Source: JBFLVQ01 sp040758525 (lineage in GTDB: Bacteria > Acidobacteriota > Blastocatellia > Chloracidobacteriales > JADJPF01). From it: 23,594 bases of DNA. This document shows, piece after piece, positions 1 to 7,409 of the stretch (its first letter is position 1; every line of letters begins with the position of its first letter). Under the pieces are notes generated by a model. It saw only the letters and a list, made by a program, of their open reading frames with translations. It did not search any database and was not told the DNA's origin. The translations under genes were made by a program, and so were the position numbers. The stretch is from contig JBFLVQ010000068.1 in assembly GCA_040758525.1 (NCBI GenBank), forward strand, positions 1-23,594, given 5' to 3'.

Positions 1-540
1 TGCACGAATACTACGGGTCTTTTCTGCTCCTATGGTTCTAGTCAACTCTGTCTTTAAGAGTTTTCTGGCTCGACTCAGCCGCGACATTACTGTGCCTATG
101 GGAATTTCCAAGGTTTCGGCAATCTCTTTGTAAGAGAAGTCCTCAACATCGGCAAGCAATAGTACCTCACGATATTGTTGTGGCACTTTCTGCAGTGCAG
201 ATAGTATGTCCTCGTTGCTTAAGGTTTCAAGAATATTCGGCTCGTATATCAGCATCTCTTCCAACACTTCTTCACGCTCTCTTAATAATCTGATGTTAAA
301 CCACCGACGGCGGTAGTGGTGGATTACATGAAATAGTATTTTGAACAACCAGGCTCGACAGTTTGTTCCTGGTTGAAAACGGTGAAAAGATTTCCAAGCC
401 TGTAGATAGGTCTCTTGTACAATATCTTCGGCCTCACCTCTATTACCAATAACCCGTAATGCGGTACGGAACAGATCATCAATATGAGGTAGTGCCGTAG
501 CCTCGAAATCCTCCACGCTGATCTGATTAACAGGTAGCAC
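1..540 (-). CDS. ECF-type RNA polymerase sigma factor (partial, C-terminus beyond the left edge)
   Basis: Reading the minus strand from a GTG at 540 gives 180 open codons that run off the window. Residues about 10-75 look like sigma region 2 (RTALRVIGNRGEAEDIVQET, then QAWKSF and RAWLFKI). Residues about 115-165 look like region 4, with the helix-turn-helix around DFSYKEIAETLEIPIGTVMS followed by RLSRARKLL. No region 3 lies between them, which is the ECF (group 4) architecture. The GTG start is chosen because GGGGAG sits about five bases upstream and an in-frame TAA lies further up. ECF factors are usually 180-200 residues, so only a few codons should be missing. Such factors direct core RNA polymerase to envelope or stress regulons, often under a membrane anti-sigma factor. 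None is visible here, but it could lie beyond the left edge. It is divergent from the secreted Asp-box protein at 753. Confidence 0.9.
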   Translation of the reverse strand, partial: MLPVNQISVEDFEATALPHIDDLFRTALRVIGNRGEAEDIVQETYLQAWKSFHRFQPGTNCRAWLFKILFHVIHHYRRRWFNIRLLREREEVLEEMLIYEPNILETLSNEDILSALQKVPQQYREVLLLADVEDFSYKEIAETLEIPIGTVMSRLSRARKLLKTELTRTIGAEKTRSIRA

Positions 541-700
541 GGATACTCCCCGGAGCGGTGCAAAACAACTCCCTACACTCCTACATTATTAATACCAGAT
601 GGCAATGAAAATATTCCCGGATAATCTTGTCGCCTGCCTATTAACGCCTAGTGATGAAATTAACATATCTTCCCAGCCGAGAGGAATATCGATTTTTATA

Positions 701-716
701 CGTCATATGCTTGACG
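701..716. promoter_or_regulatory. Short inverted repeat in the sigma factor / Asp-box protein intergenic region
   Basis: CGTCA and TGACG arms are separated by six bases, about 40 bases upstream of the Asp-box gene start. The right arm overlaps TTGACG, which resembles a -35 box, but no convincing -10 sits at a suitable distance before the ribosome binding site (TAGGAG, around 740). It could be an operator in a divergent promoter region or chance. Confidence 0.25.
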
Positions 717-752
717 GGAAAACTTAGGGAGAAAATTTAGTAGGAGAAGTTT

Positions 753-3614
753 ATGAGACGATTGTTATATGGATCGATAATGAGTCTGTTATTACTAACA
801 TTGGTATTTCTCATATTCGCTAGCAAAACTGACTATGGAAAGGAGCAGTCGCCTTCCCTAGAAGCACAAGATCAAGACAGATATGATTTAAAAGAGGCAG
901 AGTTGGAGACCGAAGAGAGTATGGGTCGCCAGCAATGGTATTATCAACAGCGGGCATTCCCTATTGGGACAATTCCGCGTGGTGCAAGGGAACGGGCGAT
1001 GAAATATGTAAAAGAGCAGATGCGTCCGTTACGCAGCGCAAAGATCAATGCCAATCTGGCAGGCTTGTCTTGGCGTAGCGTTGGACCAGACTCAATTCCC
1101 AATGGTCAAGTCTTTCCCAATGGCCAAAGCGCACCAGTAAGTGGACGAGTAACAGCGCTGGCAATCGATAGGAACAACTCAAACATTATATATTTAGGAG
1201 CAGCTCAGGGAGGTGTTTGGAAAACTACCGATGGTGGTAGTTCTTGGACACCATTGACTGATGACCAGGCTACTTTAGCGGTCGGTTCAATGGTTATGGA
1301 TCCGACCAATTCCAGTATCCTATATGTTGGTACAGGTGAAGGGAATGGCGCCCTTGACAGTTATTTTGGTGCTGGTGTGCTAAAGACAACTAATGGCGGG
1401 GCAACCTGGTCAAGGCAAGCAGCCACTACTTTTCGAGGCGTCTCGATTGCAGATATGGTGATCAATCCAACTACTCCAAGTGTCCTTTATGCAGCAGTAA
1501 CCAGAGGTTTTGCGGGTGTTAACGGGATTAGCGATCCGGCTGCACAGCAGACTGGGGTCTATAAGGGAGAAGGAGGTGGGATTATCTGGACTCGCCTTGC
1601 CAATGCTCCCAGCGGTAATATACAAGATTTGGAGATCGATCCAACTAATCCAAATATTATCTATGCTACCGATAATGGTAAGGATAATTCTGGCAGTAGC
1701 GGTATCTTTCGCACCACCGATGGTGGAACTACCTGGAATCAGCTTGGTACAACTGGCTTCCCAACTCAATTTGGTCGTATTGCCATTGCAGTTGCTCCTA
1801 CCAATACTCAGGTTATTTATGCATCAGTAGAAAACTTCAACAACAGTGAACTGAGAGATATATTTCGATCGACTGATGGAGGTGCGACTTGGGCCGCTAT
1901 TGCCAGGCCACAGGCCAGCGGTTTCGGTAATATCTGCCAATGTTTCTACGATAATGTCATTGCTGTTAGTCCCACCAGCTCGAATCGGCTATTCTTTGGC
2001 GCAGTAAATTTTCAACGCTATACACGTACTATCTTCAGTGAGATCTGGGAGGATTTAAGTCAAAGTGGACTTATGCATCCTGATTTTCATGCCATTGTAT
2101 TTGATCCTTCCAATTCCGACAGAATGATTGTAGGTAATGATGGTGGTATCTGGCTCAGTAGCGATGGTGGAGATACTTGGAGCAACATTAATGGCAACTT
2201 GGCTATTACACAGTTCGAATATATCGCAATTCATCCAACCGATGCTACCTTTGTAATGGGTGGCACCCAAGACAATGGCACTCTGATCCGAACAACTACG
2301 CCCATTTTTGTTCCTGAAAGCAAAACTTGGACACACTCTCAAGATGGCGATGGAGGCGCCGTACTAGTCGATTTTAATAATCCCAGTACGTTATACCACA
2401 CCTTTCCTAGAGTGTCTTTCGAGCGTTCTGACAATGGAGGCAGTACTTGGCTGACTAAAAGAACCGGGTTGAATACCAACGATCGAACCCTCTTCTACTC
2501 TCCCATTGCAATGGATCCATCCAATTCCAGCACACTCTACTTTGGCACGTTTCGACTCAATAGAAGCACCAATCGCGGAGATAACTGGGCAGCGATAAGT
2601 GGAGATTTGACAAATGGAGGGGCAATCTCTGCGATAGCAGTGGCGCCGAACTCTTCACAAACAATCTATGTTGGGACATCTGATGGAAATATTCAGGTAT
2701 CAACCAATGGTGGCACCACATTCAACCTTAGAGTAACAGGGCTTCCAGCTCGTTATGTTACACGTATTGCAGTAGATCCAACAAATTCACAGCACGCCTA
2801 TGCATCCCTTTCCGGCTTTGGCAGTGGTCACGTTTTTGAAACTACCAACAGTGGAACGAACTGGACCAATATCAGTGGAAATCTACCAGATATACCAGTC
2901 AATGCCTTGGTGATAGATTCGTCAGCAGCAAACAGACTCTTTATCGGCACTGATATAGGTGTTTTTGTTACAAGCGATGGAGGAGTCACTTGGTTCGAGC
3001 TATCAACAGGACTGCCAAATTCGGCTGTCTTCGATCTTAAGCTCAATAATACGACACAATCGCTCTTTGCCGCGACACATGGGCGTGGTGTGTTTAAGCT
3101 AAATCAAAATGGAAGTCCTCCATCTATTAGCGGTTTTTCACCACTGGCCGTGCTTCCTTTTCAGACCCTTACTATTAATGGGAGCAACCTCCTCAGCGTG
3201 GAATCGGTTGCAATTAATGGTACGAGAGTAAGTTTCACCGCTAATTCAGTCGGCACCCAGATAACGGTCTTCTTACCCTTAGGAATAACCAGTGGGCCTA
3301 TTACAGTAAGAAATGCCAATGGTACGGGGACAAGTGCAGACCACTTGTATGTTGGAGCGCCAGGTAGTGCTCCAGCTATCAGCAGCTTTTCGCCAACCAG
3401 AGGGCCTAGAGGAAGTTTAGTCACCATACATGGAACAAACTTTAGCGCTCTTGGGACACAGGTAAGATTCAATGGCGTGAATGCCGGTTTAGTTACTTTC
3501 CTTTCGAATAATCGTATTCAGGTCACAGTGCCATCTGGAGCAACCAGCGGGCCTATTACCGTAACAACTGCCAATGGTACTGCTACAAGTAGCAGCAATT
3601 TTACTGTGAACTAG
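753..3614 (+). CDS. Secreted Asp-box (BNR/sortilin-type) beta-propeller protein with two C-terminal IPT/TIG domains
   Basis: A 953-residue protein. The start has AGGAG about seven bases upstream. The N-terminus is a basic-hydrophobic signal sequence (MRRLLYGSIMSLLLLTLVF) without a lipobox cysteine, so export across the cytoplasmic membrane is expected. From about residue 90 to 785 there are at least ten Asp-box motifs of the S/T-x-D/N-G-G-x-T-W type, for example KTTDGGSSW, RTTDGGTTW, RSTDGGATW, SSDGGDTW and TSDGGVTW. These alternate with AIDPTN-like strands, the pattern of large sortilin/xyloglucanase-like propellers. Two IPT/TIG Ig-like domains follow at about 788-868 and 872-953; each starts ISGFSP or ISSFSP and contains TSGPITV. 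Asp-box propellers include glycosidases and binding proteins. I see no clear catalytic signature, so an extracellular binding or adhesion role is as likely as an enzyme. The gene is monocistronic, followed by a terminator. Confidence 0.88.
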   Translation: MRRLLYGSIMSLLLLTLVFLIFASKTDYGKEQSPSLEAQDQDRYDLKEAELETEESMGRQQWYYQQRAFPIGTIPRGARERAMKYVKEQMRPLRSAKINANLAGLSWRSVGPDSIPNGQVFPNGQSAPVSGRVTALAIDRNNSNIIYLGAAQGGVWKTTDGGSSWTPLTDDQATLAVGSMVMDPTNSSILYVGTGEGNGALDSYFGAGVLKTTNGGATWSRQAATTFRGVSIADMVINPTTPSVLYAAVTRGFAGVNGISDPAAQQTGVYKGEGGGIIWTRLANAPSGNIQDLEIDPTNPNIIYATDNGKDNSGSSGIFRTTDGGTTWNQLGTTGFPTQFGRIAIAVAPTNTQVIYASVENFNNSELRDIFRSTDGGATWAAIARPQASGFGNICQCFYDNVIAVSPTSSNRLFFGAVNFQRYTRTIFSEIWEDLSQSGLMHPDFHAIVFDPSNSDRMIVGNDGGIWLSSDGGDTWSNINGNLAITQFEYIAIHPTDATFVMGGTQDNGTLIRTTTPIFVPESKTWTHSQDGDGGAVLVDFNNPSTLYHTFPRVSFERSDNGGSTWLTKRTGLNTNDRTLFYSPIAMDPSNSSTLYFGTFRLNRSTNRGDNWAAISGDLTNGGAISAIAVAPNSSQTIYVGTSDGNIQVSTNGGTTFNLRVTGLPARYVTRIAVDPTNSQHAYASLSGFGSGHVFETTNSGTNWTNISGNLPDIPVNALVIDSSAANRLFIGTDIGVFVTSDGGVTWFELSTGLPNSAVFDLKLNNTTQSLFAATHGRGVFKLNQNGSPPSISGFSPLAVLPFQTLTINGSNLLSVESVAINGTRVSFTANSVGTQITVFLPLGITSGPITVRNANGTGTSADHLYVGAPGSAPAISSFSPTRGPRGSLVTIHGTNFSALGTQVRFNGVNAGLVTFLSNNRIQVTVPSGATSGPITVTTANGTATSSSNFTVN

Positions 3615-3640
3615 CAGTAATTTAGCATCAACAGACCAAT

Positions 3641-3669
3641 AGAGGGCACGAAGAATCTTTGTGCCCTTT
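3641..3669 (+). terminator. Rho-independent terminator after the Asp-box protein gene
   Basis: A ten-pair stem (3644-3653 with 3657-3666, GGGCACGAAG against CTTTGTGCCC, one G-T pair) closes on a three-base AAT loop. It is followed by a T-rich run (TTTATGTCTTT). It starts about 30 bases after the stop codon. Confidence 0.8.
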
Positions 3670-3871
3670 ATGTCTTTATGGGATAAATTATGCTCCTGAT
3701 CTAGATAATACACTTTTCTAAAGAGTCTTTCCCGCCTCCAATTTCAGTCAAACCTTTAATCAATATTTAGCAATAGGGGGTGGCGACACTTCTGATACAG
3801 GGGCGGCTTCGTATAAGAAGGATCGATTTGCTATTTTTTCTCGTTAAATAGTTTGATATTGTTGGAAACCT

Positions 3872-5191
3872 ATGAATCGTTGTCCAAATCATCAATGTCG
3901 CGTGCCCTTGATTGCCACACACTGCTTCTGCTATCAGTGTGGTATCGCCGTCAGGCTCTGCCCAGTCTGCCAACAGGAAGAGAAAGAGACTTTCAACCGT
4001 GGGGATGGGTTCTACTGCCGACGTTGTGGTAATGCGCTACCCTCACCGCCACGTGGCACAGAGGCAGAGACAGTCTTTGAGCCATCTCAGAAGAGTTTTC
4101 ACAAGCCACCAGTATGTCTGACAATAAACGAACGCACCGATACTTTCCCGCTTATCTCTTCACAGGGACGACTCTGGTTGCTAACCAGCAATAATAACCT
4201 AAAGATTATGGAAAATCGTGCTGATAGCCTAAGCCTTTATAGCTCACCAGTGGGCAAAAATGGCCTGGAAGAGTTGCAGAAGGCAATCAGTTATCTAGAA
4301 CCACAGACTGCTCCAGCAGTCTTTATTGATCGCCTACTGGTAATAGGTACACGTCAGCTACTCAGCTTCTCTATACATCCACATGCTAGTCGCTGGTTAC
4401 GTAATCGTTATGAGATTGAGTTGCCTACCCAATTACAACCACTCTTTGGCGGTGAGATCTTTTGCCATTATGGTTATGTTGAGTTACCGGTAGCACTGGC
4501 CGATACTGGACAGTTTGCACTGCTAAGGATTGCTAGAGAACAGATTGTCGCTACCTCTGCTTTGACGATGGCATCAGTCTCTTTACCTACTACAGCACGC
4601 CTGATTGGTGCACTTGATAGTACTGGTCACTATTATTGGGCTAAGGATTTGAAACAGGGTACAGGCACATTGATCTATATACGCCGGGAGCAAGATGGGA
4701 TCATACCAATTACTGTCAACTGCCCACCGTTACTATTTTTTGCACGTCCAGTCACGTTACATGGGCGGGTTTATGCGGTTACACAAGACAATCGGTTAAT
4801 AGAATTGGTAATACAACGTGGCGAGGTGATCCATCAACGCAAACTCAATCAGGTAGAGCGTGGCGCACGTGCGCTGCTCGCTGTCCGTGACACGATTATA
4901 ATAGCTGTACATGAAGAGTTGCACTTCTTTGATACTCAGACAGGAGCTTTACGTGCTGTTGCTGCCGATATTGATGCTTCACATCTGTTTGCCGACAGCC
5001 AGGGTACGCCACTGGCGATCCACCGTAACGGCCAGCTTGTAATAATGAATTCGGCCAATCCGCTAGAACGTTGGGGTAATGATAAGGATGCTACTAGTGA
5101 CGATTCACGAGTATCAGATGCTTTTATCGCTTATAACTCGCTCTATACCCTGTCGGAGAATGGGGAGGTGTGCCGCTTTGATCTCAATTAG
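3872..5191 (+). CDS. Double zinc-ribbon protein with a beta-rich, propeller-like body
   Basis: A 439-residue protein with no signal peptide or membrane segment, so probably cytoplasmic. The first 55 residues hold four metal-ligand pairs: C4/C9, C20/C23, C30/C33 and C49/C52 (CPVC and CRRC among them), which fit two zinc ribbons. Residues about 90-439 are a succession of short beta strands with recurring patterns such as QGRLWLLTSNNNL and HGRVYAVTQDNRLIEL, reminiscent of PQQ/WD-type propeller blades; I cannot assign a named family. It is the first gene of the nine-gene run, and its 3' end overlaps the start of the vWA gene by 32 bases, implying translational coupling. The start lacks a strong Shine-Dalgarno sequence (only GGAAA nearby). 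I found no convincing promoter in 3670-3871, although the operon's promoter must lie there. Likely role: an adaptor or sensor subunit of the tubulin/Hsp70 system (inference). Confidence 0.7.
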   Translation: MNRCPNHQCRVPLIATHCFCYQCGIAVRLCPVCQQEEKETFNRGDGFYCRRCGNALPSPPRGTEAETVFEPSQKSFHKPPVCLTINERTDTFPLISSQGRLWLLTSNNNLKIMENRADSLSLYSSPVGKNGLEELQKAISYLEPQTAPAVFIDRLLVIGTRQLLSFSIHPHASRWLRNRYEIELPTQLQPLFGGEIFCHYGYVELPVALADTGQFALLRIAREQIVATSALTMASVSLPTTARLIGALDSTGHYYWAKDLKQGTGTLIYIRREQDGIIPITVNCPPLLFFARPVTLHGRVYAVTQDNRLIELVIQRGEVIHQRKLNQVERGARALLAVRDTIIIAVHEELHFFDTQTGALRAVAADIDASHLFADSQGTPLAIHRNGQLVIMNSANPLERWGNDKDATSDDSRVSDAFIAYNSLYTLSENGEVCRFDLN

Positions 5192-6809
5192 GAATCTATT
5201 TATTGTGTTGCTGCTACTTTGTGGCAGTCACTTATTAGCAGTGTCGGCACAGGCTAGGGAAGTCTATTACCTGCTAGACAATTCCGGCAGTATGTATGAT
5301 GGCTATCCAGCCCCTCGTGCAGGCGCCCCTTACTACTATCGCCAACCTGCCTTTCAAGAGTTCCTACGCCAGTTGGTGGCCAAGACAGCGCGACCCGAGG
5401 ATCGAGTCTCAATTATCACTTTCAACCGTGTAACCAACCGAGTATTACCACCTACACAGGCATCAGCAATTGCCTGGGAAACACTCTATGCGCCGGTAGG
5501 CAAACTTGATGTTGTGGGCGCACAATCACCTGATGATATCAAGTTTACACGTATGCCCAATGCACTTAGCGATCTACTTACCAGCTTGGCATCAAACCAT
5601 GCCGTGATATGGATACTGACAGACAATGTTACTGATCAAGGTGGTAGTCAGGAGGCGCTTGATACAAGGGAGTTCTACACTTTACTGGCTAAAGATCCAC
5701 GTATACAGATGATCTATGCCTATCCAATGCTACGCGCTCCAATCAACACTAAGTCAATGTTGATGCTCTATGGTATTGTCGTAGGACCAGCACAGCCGTT
5801 CGACTTGACAGAGTTGAAACAATGGGAGGAGCAATATCTAGGCACACCTGCGCTGGTCGAGTTTATGGCAGAAAATCCTTTTCAGATGAAGCCGTTAGAT
5901 CGTAACACGCTAGAGCTATCGCTTAAAGATCAGCTAAAGCTTGATGAGGTTGATGAGAACTCGCCACTCACAGGAAGTGTTGATCTAGTACTCAGCTCAC
6001 GTTTTAACTACCATACGATCAGTTCGGCAGGGGTGCAGTTACAGGCTGAGGATCTAAAACCAGAGCGTGCCAGTATTAGTGCAATCTCTGGGGATCAATT
6101 CTCTTTCTCGCCTACACAACCCTATCTGGTTAAAGATCTACAGCCCAAGTCTAGTACTACTTTTCATATCACTTTCCGTACTCCACGTGTAGAGGTGAGT
6201 CCTTCACGCAACCGTTTTGCTACACTGTGGGCAGATATCTTTGACGAGTCTTTTGTAATGCAAGGTGCTTTGCGTGCACGTGTTAATGGGGTACAACTGC
6301 GACTAGAACTGCCGCCCGCAATGCAAAAGGTTTTTGGCGCTAGCGATATACCGGAGATTTTTCGTCCCCAGCTTGTTGATATGGACGAGTTGCGTATCGA
6401 ATTCAAGCCTGCTGTCTACAATAGTGGTGGCCGATTATTGCTTTTTCTCTGTCTCTCGGCACTGCTTGCTGCAGGATTGATCGCTTTTGGGGTATGGTTC
6501 TTTTTGCCACAGAACTATTACCTCAGTTTTGATGATAATTTTGAGTTCTACCGTCGTTATAGCTTGCGTCGCAAAGGTGAGGCGCGCGTAAAATCGGAGT
6601 CAGGAGAGGTATTGGGGCGACTCTGCCGTGGTTGGAGCAACGATTGGCGATTTTTGCCTAACCGTAATGAGTTCAAACGTGTTTCGGACTCTTATAGTAA
6701 TGTTGCGCTAGCACGTGCAGAAGCTAATGATGATGATATCGCTTACCGCCTCTTTGTACGTACTAAACGACCTACGCCTAGGGCGCTGAACGAGGATGTG
6801 CGTATTTGA
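5160..6809 (+). CDS. Exported vWA-domain protein with C-terminal transmembrane anchor
   Basis: 549 residues from ATG 5160. A hydrophobic signal peptide (about residues 8-32, ending AVSAQA) leads straight into the vWA domain. VYYLLDNSGSM carries the MIDAS D40-x-S42-x-S44, and WILTDNVTD supplies a later metal-site aspartate. A beta-rich region occupies about 240-420, then a membrane helix at about 426-451 (LLLFLCLSALLAAGLIAFGV) and a charged tail of about 100 residues. The predicted topology is vWA outside and tail inside. vWA MIDAS domains bind metal-dependent protein ligands. The start is uncertain: ATG 5160 has GGAG only one base away, whereas TTG 5178 has GGGGAGG nine bases upstream and gives the same signal peptide core. 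Both overlap the upstream stop. Probably the envelope-facing subunit of the operon's complex (inference). Confidence 0.8.
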   Translation: MGRCAALISIRNLFIVLLLLCGSHLLAVSAQAREVYYLLDNSGSMYDGYPAPRAGAPYYYRQPAFQEFLRQLVAKTARPEDRVSIITFNRVTNRVLPPTQASAIAWETLYAPVGKLDVVGAQSPDDIKFTRMPNALSDLLTSLASNHAVIWILTDNVTDQGGSQEALDTREFYTLLAKDPRIQMIYAYPMLRAPINTKSMLMLYGIVVGPAQPFDLTELKQWEEQYLGTPALVEFMAENPFQMKPLDRNTLELSLKDQLKLDEVDENSPLTGSVDLVLSSRFNYHTISSAGVQLQAEDLKPERASISAISGDQFSFSPTQPYLVKDLQPKSSTTFHITFRTPRVEVSPSRNRFATLWADIFDESFVMQGALRARVNGVQLRLELPPAMQKVFGASDIPEIFRPQLVDMDELRIEFKPAVYNSGGRLLLFLCLSALLAAGLIAFGVWFFLPQNYYLSFDDNFEFYRRYSLRRKGEARVKSESGEVLGRLCRGWSNDWRFLPNRNEFKRVSDSYSNVALARAEANDDDIAYRLFVRTKRPTPRALNEDVRI

Positions 6810-6824
6810 ACTCAGCCATAGAGT

Positions 6825-6864
6825 AGATAGAGATCACAGGGATTATTACTCTGTTCTTCTATCT
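6825..6864 (+). other. Possible hairpin between the vWA gene and the small membrane protein gene
   Basis: AGATAGA (6825-6831) pairs with TCTATCT (6858-6864), and ACAG (6836-6839) with CTGT (6851-6854), separated by a small internal loop. No U-run follows, so it is a weak terminator at best; it could be an RNA-processing or stability element. It lies in the only gap over 100 bases inside the nine-gene run. Confidence 0.3.
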
Positions 6865-6931
6865 CTTCTGTGATAAATATTTGGACGCGCGCAGAGAAAG
6901 TTCGACCAGTGTACAGGCGTGGCTGTGTGCT

Positions 6932-6937
6932 TATAAT
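6932..6937 (+). promoter_or_regulatory. Candidate internal promoter -10 box (TATAAT)
   Basis: A perfect TATAAT lies 58 bases upstream of the small membrane protein start, just after the hairpin at 6825-6864. No good -35 hexamer is found 16-18 bases upstream. If real, it would let the tubulin/Hsp70/GrpE half of the operon be transcribed independently. Confidence 0.3.
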
Positions 6938-6994
6938 TTCTCGCGATCTGTTGTGTTGATGATGGTTAAGAAGAGAAATCAGAGGAGAGGAACA

Positions 6995-7375
6995 ATGAAG
7001 CGAATACTAATTTATCTTGCTCTACTGCTCCCGCTGCTACCTAGCCAAGTATTGGCAATTGGGCTGGAGAGTGGGGCAAAACAGATGGACGTGATCAAGT
7101 ATGTAGCGATCTTTCTAGTAGGATGTGTGGCAATCTTCTTCCTACTTATACGCCTGACGATTATTCCATTTCTAGTACGTAGCTACTATTCGCTGGCCGA
7201 TGCTACTAATATTGGCCTCTCACTCTTTATCCTCTATTCGCTGAATCTCTTTACGCTACTCTTCTTTCGTGTCTCAGCCACGGGGAGCTGGCGTGCCGTC
7301 TTTATCTTTGTCGGTGTACTCTGGATGATTCACCTACTACTCAAAGTAGTACTAGCGCGTCGGCGAGAAGATTAG
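6995..7375 (+). CDS. Small membrane protein of unknown function
   Basis: 126 residues from ATG 6995, chosen because AGGAGAGG lies just upstream and the translation begins with a typical signal or first membrane helix (MKRILIYLALLLPLLPSQVL, ending in Ala). Three further hydrophobic segments follow at about residues 30-52 (VIKYVAIFLVGCVAIFFLLI), 70-90 (IGLSLFILYSLNLFTLLFF) and 100-118. It ends in a basic tail, LARRRED. No family is recognised. It sits 34 bases before the tubulin-like gene and after the vWA gene, so a membrane anchor or scaffold for that pair is plausible (inference). It is small enough to be missed in other genomes' annotations. Confidence 0.7.
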   Translation: MKRILIYLALLLPLLPSQVLAIGLESGAKQMDVIKYVAIFLVGCVAIFFLLIRLTIIPFLVRSYYSLADATNIGLSLFILYSLNLFTLLFFRVSATGSWRAVFIFVGVLWMIHLLLKVVLARRRED

Positions 7376-7409
7376 CAAGATTTGGTGACCTGGAAAGGAA
7401 TTTGAGACA

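Noticed and set aside
753..3614. Sialidase call for the Asp-box protein
   Set aside because: Asp boxes alone do not define sialidases; the catalytic FRIP motif and arginine triad were not seen.
5079..5159. N-terminal extension of the vWA protein from an ATG at 5079
   Set aside because: The extra 27 residues overlap the coding end of the upstream gene, have no ribosome site, and would place polar sequence before an otherwise clean signal peptide.
6881..6994. Upstream extension of the small membrane protein
   Set aside because: The first 38 residues are polar and precede a typical signal sequence; ATG 6995 has a strong AGGAG ribosome site and the extension covers a TATAAT box.
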